DNA from: Citrobacter sp. 18056
GTDB lineage: Bacteria > Pseudomonadota > Gammaproteobacteria > Enterobacterales > Enterobacteriaceae
Direction: 5' to 3'
Length of the DNA: 64,000 bases
NCBI GenBank assembly: GCA_902706235.1
Contig: CACSJR010000003.1
Coordinates: forward strand, 336,549 to 400,548
Shown: one piece after another, positions 58,517 to 64,000 of the stretch
Layout of the letters: each line of letters begins with the position of its first letter
Position numbering within the stretch: position 1 is the stretch's first letter
Position numbers and translations under genes: made by a program
The notes under the pieces: generated by a model
What the model was told of the DNA's origin: nothing
The model's input: the letters and a program-made list of their open reading frames with translations, nothing else
The model's database searches: none

Positions 58517-59758
58517 TTAATGCTTGAGTTGTTGCCCAACAGGCAATGGATCATCGGCGTTATTTACTGTGGTAACGGCGAGTTTGCGTACCACGGGCAG
58601 GACCAGACTGCTGGCGAGGATAACCGCGGCGGCGGCCAGCCAGACGGGTTGCAGCGTGTATTGCTGGGCGAAATAGCCTGCGACAATCGGTGAGATACCC
58701 CCGGCAGCCATTCCCATATTCATCACAAAACCGATAGCGGAACCTCGCAGGGAAGGCGGCACCAGTTCAGCGGTGATAGAGAGGACAATCGGAGTAATGG
58801 GATAGCCAAGGAATCCCAGCAGCATCACCAGCATAATAACCAACGGAACGGACAGGTTGAGGGTCATGGCTGCCATCAGGAAACCGCTGACGATAGTGAT
58901 AGCCATCAGGATATGACGACGGCGAAGAAAATCACCTTTGTCACAGTATCGACCCAACACAAACCCACCCAGCGCCCCGGTAAGTCCTAACAGACTGGCT
59001 ATTGTCCCGGCGGTGCCAATGGTCAGGTTTTTAACCTGCATCAGATAGCTTGGCGCCCACAGCAGCACAATCCACCATCCGGCCAGTAAAATGAAGTAAT
59101 ACAGGGCCATCATCATCACCGGAGCATGCCGAAACAGGGTACGCAATGGGACTTTTTCTGCCGCCTGGCGGGCAATTAAATCGGCAGGTTTGCGATCGTT
59201 TTTTACCAGGAAGGCATATAACAGGGCCACCAGAATACCCATCGCCCCCGCGACATAAAACACTACCCGCCAGCCAAATACCGGGCCGAGCACCGCCCCC
59301 ATCCAGGTGCCAAGAAAACCGCCGATCGGATAACCCATCCAGTACAATGACATCACCGTCGTGCGCTGTTTCTCGCTGGTGACGTTAGCGACTTCGAGCG
59401 AGGCGGCAGGCCAAAAAATACCTTCCCCGACGCCGGTCATCACGCGATAAAAAATAAGGCTGGTCAGGCTGCCTGCGACACCGGTCAGGAGTGTCGCAAA
59501 GGAGAACAGCATCAGGCCGAGAATGAGGACTGGCTTTCCACTCAACTTGTCGGCAATGATCCCGGCAATGAACAGGAAGACAATAAAACCAAAAAAGAAG
59601 GAAGAGAGCAGAATCCCGCTTTCACCTTTGCCCAGACCAAATTCAGCAGCAATCAGGCCGATAGCGGAGGATACGGTCATGCGGTCAACCGAGTACATCA
59701 TGTATCCCAGCCCACACAGGACGGTGACCAGAATCATTTTTCGGGTATCTGTATTCAT
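58517..59758 (-). CDS. MFS transporter (sugar/sugar-acid type)
   Basis: 413-residue carrier with about 12 TM segments; GYMMYSVDRMTVSSAIGLIAAEFGLGKGESGILLSSFFFGFIVFLFIAGIIADKLSGKPV and VMTGVGEGIFWPAASLEVANV place it in the MFS near sugar-acid permeases. It sits between the isomerase-like and DUF993 genes, so it should import the substrate of this unit. Confidence 0.88.
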   Translation of the reverse strand: MNTDTRKMILVTVLCGLGYMMYSVDRMTVSSAIGLIAAEFGLGKGESGILLSSFFFGFIVFLFIAGIIADKLSGKPVLILGLMLFSFATLLTGVAGSLTSLIFYRVMTGVGEGIFWPAASLEVANVTSEKQRTTVMSLYWMGYPIGGFLGTWMGAVLGPVFGWRVVFYVAGAMGILVALLYAFLVKNDRKPADLIARQAAEKVPLRTLFRHAPVMMMALYYFILLAGWWIVLLWAPSYLMQVKNLTIGTAGTIASLLGLTGALGGFVLGRYCDKGDFLRRRHILMAITIVSGFLMAAMTLNLSVPLVIMLVMLLGFLGYPITPIVLSITAELVPPSLRGSAIGFVMNMGMAAGGISPIVAGYFAQQYTLQPVWLAAAAVILASSLVLPVVRKLAVTTVNNADDPLPVGQQLKH

Positions 59759-59824
59759 ATTTTCCTCGACATGTCTGTTGAACGACGAAAACAGCTTTTC
59801 AGCTCTGTCAGATACAATGGATGT

Positions 59825-60658
59825 TTAACCGTACTCCTGATGACGCGTTTTGCAGGTGTCGAGAACATCGTCGGGATCTGTTGTCCACCAGTGATGGCGG
59901 GAGAAGATTTCGACTTCATGGAAACCTTGATATCCCTGAGCCTCCACCGCCTGCCGGCATCCGCGGATATCAATCACACCATCTCCCATCATGCCGCGAT
60001 CTTCCAGCAGATCCTGGGTTGGATTGAGCCAGTCGCAAATGTGGAAGGCCAGCAGACGTTTTTGTCCGGCACGGATGATTTGCTGATGGAAATCGGCATC
60101 CCACCAGGTGTGATAGAGATCGACGGCGATGCCCAGCCCGTCATCGCCCAGTGCGTCACACAGATCATTCGCTTGTTTCAGGCTGTTTACACAGGCGCGG
60201 TCGGCGGCATACATCGGATGAAGCGGTTCGATAGCCAATGGCATGCCTCGTGGTCGCGAATATTCCAGTAATGCGTTCAGTCCGTCGTAGATCTGTTGGC
60301 GCGCACCGGCTAAATCCTTCGAGCCGGCAGGCAAACCACCGACGACCAGCACCAGGCAGGCGGCATTAAGCGTTAGCGCTTCATCTACTGCCCGAAAATT
60401 ATCGATGAGGTTGTCATGGCGTGCTTCGGCGCTGTTGGCCGGGAACATGCCGCCACGGCAATAGCCGGTGACGCTGAGCTGATGCGCACTTATCAGCCTG
60501 GCGGTTTCCTGCAATCCGAGTTGCGCCACCTGATCGCGCCAGGGGGAAATTCCGTGAATACCGTGACGGGCGCAGCCTTCAATGATCTGTTTAAGATCCC
60601 ATTGCTGGCGTACCGTTGCGGTGTTGAGAGAGAGTTTTTGCGGATCGGGTCTGGACAT
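59825..60658 (-). CDS. Xylose-isomerase-like TIM-barrel sugar isomerase/epimerase
   Basis: 277-residue AP-endonuclease-2/sugar-phosphate-isomerase-type barrel. Metal-ligand positions are recognisable: Glu in PLAIEPLHPMYAADR, Asp/His in GIAVDLYHTWWD, LLAFHICDWLNPTQ and the C-terminal Glu in FHEVEIFSRHHW. The substrate is unknown. It lies 10 bases downstream of the Gfo/Idh/MocA gene, and the two probably act on consecutive intermediates. Confidence 0.87.
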   Translation of the reverse strand: MSRPDPQKLSLNTATVRQQWDLKQIIEGCARHGIHGISPWRDQVAQLGLQETARLISAHQLSVTGYCRGGMFPANSAEARHDNLIDNFRAVDEALTLNAACLVLVVGGLPAGSKDLAGARQQIYDGLNALLEYSRPRGMPLAIEPLHPMYAADRACVNSLKQANDLCDALGDDGLGIAVDLYHTWWDADFHQQIIRAGQKRLLAFHICDWLNPTQDLLEDRGMMGDGVIDIRGCRQAVEAQGYQGFHEVEIFSRHHWWTTDPDDVLDTCKTRHQEYG

Positions 60659-60668
60659 AGACTGGGCC

Positions 60669-61820
60669 TCAGCGAGTCAGGGAAGGGACATCAATCCAGC
60701 GGCGCTCTTTCCAGCTTTTCAGCGCCAGGTCGACCAGTTGCAGACCTTTTGCGCCTTCCAGCAGGTCCCAGCGATATTGCCCTTCTCCAAAGACATGACG
60801 GAGAAACAGTTCCCACTGTACTTTAAAAGCGTTGTCGTAAATCTGGGTGTCCGGCACCGTTGCCCAGTCTTCGAAGAAGTTATGCGTCTGTCGCACGTCA
60901 GGGTTCCACACTGGTTTTGGCGTATTGACGCTGGCCTGAGTAAAACAGTCTGTCAGCCCGGCAACGGCGGAGCCTTTCACACCGTCAACCTGGAAAGTCA
61001 CCAGGTCATCGCGGCGAACGCGAACGCACCAGGAACTGTTTATTTGCACAATTGTGCCGTTATGCAGTTCAAAGGTGGCGTAAACCGCGTCATCTGCGGT
61101 AGCCGGGTAGGGCTGATGTTGTTCATTCCAGCGCTTAGGGATATGCGTGGCGCCAATACAACTGAGGCTTTTAATTTCACCAAACAAATTGTCAATGACA
61201 TACCGCCAGTGACAAATCATATCCAGAATAATGCCGCCGCCCTCTTCACTGCGATAATTCCAGGATGGACGCTGGGTGGGCTGCAGATTGCCTTCAAACA
61301 CCCAATAGCCGAACTCACCGCGTACGGATAGCACTTTACCGAAGAAACCGGATTCATTAAGCAGTTTGAGTTTCTGCAAACCCGGGAGCCATAGCTTGTC
61401 CTGCACCACGCCATGACAAACGCCTTTCTCACGGGCGAAATGGTATAAATCCAGGGCTTCATCCAGGCTCATCGCCACCGGTTTTTCGCTGTAAACGTGT
61501 TTCCCTTTGCTGATTGCTTTTTTCAGAAGAGCAGGGCGGGCCTGCGTGGTAGCGGCATCAAAAAAGATAATGTCGTTGGGATTGTTCAGCGCCTCATCAA
61601 GGTCTGTTCCCCAGCGTTCGATCCCAAACTCTTGCGCCAGCGCGGCCATTTTCTCCGCATTGCGACCAATTAAAATCGGATCCGGCATCAGGCGATCGCC
61701 ATTTGCCAGCATCACGCCACCTTGCTGGCGAATGCTGACGATCGAACGGATTAAGTGCTGATTCTTCCCCATGCGTCCGGTTACGCCATGCATGATAATG
61801 CCAACGGAAATCTGAGACAT
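60669..61820 (-). CDS. Gfo/Idh/MocA family dehydrogenase
   Basis: 383-residue NAD(P)-dependent sugar or polyol dehydrogenase. Rossmann region MSQISVGIIMHGVTGRMGKNQHLIRSI (a variant lacking the usual GxGxxG spacing), the EKP motif HVYSEKPVAMSLDEAL, and RSEEGGGIILDMICHWRYVIDNLFGEI are visible. First gene of the operon with isomerase, MFS carrier and DUF993 protein; divergent from a TetR regulator with palindromic sites between. Confidence 0.87.
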   Translation of the reverse strand: MSQISVGIIMHGVTGRMGKNQHLIRSIVSIRQQGGVMLANGDRLMPDPILIGRNAEKMAALAQEFGIERWGTDLDEALNNPNDIIFFDAATTQARPALLKKAISKGKHVYSEKPVAMSLDEALDLYHFAREKGVCHGVVQDKLWLPGLQKLKLLNESGFFGKVLSVRGEFGYWVFEGNLQPTQRPSWNYRSEEGGGIILDMICHWRYVIDNLFGEIKSLSCIGATHIPKRWNEQHQPYPATADDAVYATFELHNGTIVQINSSWCVRVRRDDLVTFQVDGVKGSAVAGLTDCFTQASVNTPKPVWNPDVRQTHNFFEDWATVPDTQIYDNAFKVQWELFLRHVFGEGQYRWDLLEGAKGLQLVDLALKSWKERRWIDVPSLTR

Positions 61821-61891
61821 TCATTCACCTCATTATCAAATTTTATGATTGACGCACTCCTTGAAGGAGTCACCAACCGGGTTAATACTAT

Positions 61892-61974
61892 TCAACTAAC
61901 TGGTTGATGATTTCATCATAGGATCCCGATCCTATTCTGACTTTGACACACTTCACATAACCAACTAGTTGGTT
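61892..61974. promoter_or_regulatory. Palindromic operators in the TetR/Gfo divergent promoter
   Basis: AACCAACTAGTTGGTT at 61959-61974 is a perfect 16-bp palindrome. A related, imperfect copy TCAACTAACTGGTTGA lies at 61892-61907, and AGGATC-CC-GATCCT at 61920-61933 is another perfect palindrome. TTGACA at 61943-61948 is a -35 candidate toward the TetR gene. The repeated CAACTAGTTG core is a strong candidate TetR operator. Confidence 0.65.
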
Positions 61975-62019
61975 GAAAATGAGTTGAGACTTGTTTTACC
62001 GCCAAATTGAGGCACTATA

Positions 62020-62691
62020 ATGTTAAAAAAAGCAGGGAAAGACGAGGAATGGAGCGTGGTTAAAAAGACGGAAAACGATAAAAACGCGTCTGCCGATAAA
62101 CAGATTCGTATTCTTCAGGCGGCGCGCGCTGAGTTTGCTGAGAAAGGTTTTGATGGCGCACGGGTAGACAGTATTGCCGCCCGTGCTCATGCCAATAAAC
62201 AGCTTATTTATTACTATTTTACCAACAAAGATGTGCTGTTTACCCGGGTACTGGAAGATGCCTACCGGGATATCCGTAAGCATGAGGCTGCGTTGTTACT
62301 GGATGATTTTCCTGCCGATGAAGCGATTCTGAAACTGGTTGAGTTTACCTGGCAATATTATCTCAAAAATCCAGAATTCATTCGCTTGCTGAATAGTGAG
62401 AACCAGTTAAAAGCCCGGCATCTTAAAGATTCTGCGGTGACTGTCGGTATCAACCAAAGCTGGATAAGCATCACTAAAAGTCTTCTGGAACGCGGGAGCC
62501 GTGAAGGAACGGTCAGACCCCATCTCGACGTCATGCAACTCAACATCAACATTTCGGCACTGGGCTTCTTTTATCTGATCAACCAGTCGACGCTGTCTAT
62601 CCTGTATCAAAAGGATCTCAGTGAGAAAGCCGCGCTGGATGAACGCCTTCGGGTGATGAAAGAGTGCATCGCCGCATGGATAAAACCATGA
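62020..62691 (+). CDS. TetR-family regulator of the DUF993 unit
   Basis: 223-residue TetR-type regulator. HTH: QIRILQAARAEFAEKGFDGARVDSIAARAHANKQLIYYYFTNKDVLFTRVLEDAY, with a helical ligand domain of the RutR/CymR-like type (VEFTWQYYLKNPEFIRLLNSENQLKARHLKDS). GAGG lies seven bases before the ATG at 62020. Divergent from the Gfo/Idh/MocA operon; palindromes between them suggest mutual control. DNA from here to the right edge looks more AT-rich than the operons before it. Confidence 0.9.
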   Translation: MLKKAGKDEEWSVVKKTENDKNASADKQIRILQAARAEFAEKGFDGARVDSIAARAHANKQLIYYYFTNKDVLFTRVLEDAYRDIRKHEAALLLDDFPADEAILKLVEFTWQYYLKNPEFIRLLNSENQLKARHLKDSAVTVGINQSWISITKSLLERGSREGTVRPHLDVMQLNINISALGFFYLINQSTLSILYQKDLSEKAALDERLRVMKECIAAWIKP

Positions 62692-63029
62692 CGATAGGGT
62701 GGCTTTATACAATCGGGCGAGCGCTAGCCTGTCAATTACGAAAATCTCTACTACCGTGGCGATCTGATCAGCTTCGACATTAATCGAGCCTTTAACGTGA
62801 TTCCTTTTTTCGGAAAAGCTCTTATAGTTCAAATAATTTAAGTTGGACTAAATATTTATAAGCGTTTCCAATATTGTTAGGCAGTCAATAAATATTTTCT
62901 TCGGCCCTTGGTTTTCATCGGTGTCTTAACGAAGGCCGCTTTACCGTTTACAAGACTTCCCGCTGGCATTACTATCCTGTCCAGGGATTAACGAAATATT
63001 AATCCCAACCTATTGATTTTGATTTAAAT
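62692..63029. other. Non-genic stretch with coding-like debris upstream of the TPP riboswitch
   Basis: About 340 bases without an intact gene. Plus-strand 62734-62841 reads, after a stop, as VNYENLYYRGDLISFDINRA followed by about 15 more residues; it looks like the tail of a lost gene that I cannot name. The segment nearest the riboswitch is AT-rich and may carry the riboswitch promoter. Confidence 0.3.
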
Positions 63030-63103
63030 GACTCGGGGTGCCCTTCTTCGTTGAAGGCTGAGAAATACCCGTACCACCTGATCTGGATAATGCCAGCGTA
63101 GGG
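63030..63103 (+). promoter_or_regulatory. TPP riboswitch (thiM type)
   Basis: Nearly identical to the E. coli thiM leader: GACTCGGGGTGCCC, the P3 arm ending GAAGGCTGAGAAATACCC, then ACCTGATCTGGATAATGCC and AGCGTAGGG. The aptamer core residues CUGAGA, ACCUGAU and GAUAAUGCCAGCG are intact. Homology stops at GTAGGG; the AGTC that closes helix P1 in E. coli is replaced by GGCCGAAATTCGGCC. No thiM follows; the next frame is a recombinase fragment. Confidence 0.9.
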
Positions 63104-63187
63104 GGCCGAAATTCGGCCTACTTATCATTAGGTTGACTCTCTTTTTTGTCCGTGCGTATGCACTTGAGGTAAAAAGAGGGCTTGTCT

Positions 63188-63540
63188 ATGAGGTTAAAAT
63201 CACTTCCGTACACCTTCAAAAGGTACGGTAACTACTACATCCAGATCCGTCTATCGGATGGGCGTTCGTATAAAAAATCACTGTCCACTGACAGCTATCG
63301 CGAAGCATCTGCTTTGATGATTAACATCATCCCGCACCTCCCTTTTGTTAAATCATTAGCTACACCGATCCCTGTGTTCGATTCATTCTTGTGTAATCTC
63401 ATTGCGTCAGAGCGCAAGGCTTCGAGAAATCCGCTTTTACCCCAACAGCAGATAATTGTTCCTGCTGAAATCGTGGAACCTCAAACGCCAGCCGAACCGG
63501 AAAAAGTGCTAACCCTTTCGAATGCGTGGGCAATGTACAA
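63188..63540 (+). pseudogene. N-terminal fragment of a tyrosine recombinase/integrase
   Basis: 118 codons starting MRLKSLPYTFKRYGNYYIQI with GAGGG seven bases upstream. The start has the arm-binding-type pattern (xxYYIQIRLSDGRSYKKSLSTDSYREASALM) common to phage/island site-specific integrases, and VLTLSNAWAMYN looks like the beginning of the core-binding domain. The catalytic domain is missing because an IS3-family element begins at 63541; the rest of the gene may lie beyond the window. The inverted repeat CTCTTTTT (63139-63146) / AAAAAGAG (63171-63178) precedes it. Confidence 0.7.
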
Positions 63541-63612
63541 TGTAGTGGCACACTGAATTTGGCCACCTGAACAGAGGTGATATGCTCACCTCAGAACAAC
63601 ACAGGTGCACCA

Positions 63613-64000
<388 letters not shown>

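Noticed and set aside
62920..62985. Second, inverted TPP-riboswitch-like segment (TAATGCCAGCG on the minus strand)
   Set aside because: Only the TAATGCCAGCGGGAAGTC stretch resembles the aptamer; the CUGAGA arm is missing, so it cannot form the ligand pocket.
62880..62990. Minus-strand frame LDRIVMPAGSLVNGKAAFVK and onward
   Set aside because: About 36 codons without a supported start or recognisable family; the length is within chance expectation.

Overview
The window is chromosomal DNA from a member of the Enterobacteriaceae (Enterobacter/Citrobacter/Klebsiella-like; the genus cannot be fixed from the sequence alone). The first 15 kb is conserved enteric backbone recognisable gene by gene: bglX (5' end missing), the osmF-yehYXW osmoprotectant ABC system, the small protein gene yohO, mlrA, the BtsS/BtsR (YehU/YehT) two-component system, yehS, metG, mrp and rcnB. 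In E. coli rcnB lies close to thiM. Here the thiM-type TPP riboswitch appears only at about 63.03 kb, so roughly 48 kb of accessory DNA separates two markers that are normally near each other; rcnA and rcnR are not in the window.

The accessory stretch is modular. (a) 14.9-26 kb: a LysR regulator, three consecutive c-di-GMP genes (one MASE1-GGDEF cyclase and two EAL phosphodiesterases), a GNAT enzyme, a decayed DapA-family fragment and a large DUF3772/MscS channel. (b) 26.3-39.6 kb: a locus that looks dedicated to an N-acetylgalactosamine-containing glycan: ABC importer, Gfo/Idh/MocA enzyme, ROK kinase, AgaR-like regulator, AgaS deaminase/isomerase, KbaY/KbaZ tagatose-bisphosphate aldolase and a divergent cytoplasmic GH123-type (DUF4091) hydrolase. 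(c) 39.7-43.4 kb: a TetR regulator divergent from an amidohydrolase and an MFS carrier. (d) 43.5-49.6 kb: a D-erythronate-type pathway (denD, transporter, otnI, otnC, otnK) with a DeoR regulator. (e) 49.9-57.1 kb: a complete non-phosphorylating L-fucose oxidation pathway (fucP, mutarotase, dehydrogenase, lactonase, L-fuconate dehydratase, ketodeoxyfuconate dehydrogenase, FAH-family hydrolase) with a divergent GntR/FadR regulator. (f) 57.3-62.7 kb: an uncharacterised four-gene catabolic unit (DUF993 aldolase-like protein, MFS carrier, isomerase-like TIM barrel, Gfo/Idh/MocA dehydrogenase) with a divergent TetR regulator.

Several module junctions carry scars of mobile or broken genes: a DapA-family remnant at 23.2 kb, a possible solitary IS end at 26.26 kb, an IS3-family orfA remnant at 49.6 kb, paired IS50-like ends at 57.25 kb, and at the right edge a tyrosine-recombinase fragment that follows the TPP riboswitch directly and is itself cut by an IS3-family element running off the window. 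I read the region as a catabolic hotspot, built by serial acquisition between rcnB and thiM, that equips the host for mucin- and plant-derived sugars (GalNAc, fucose) and sugar acids.
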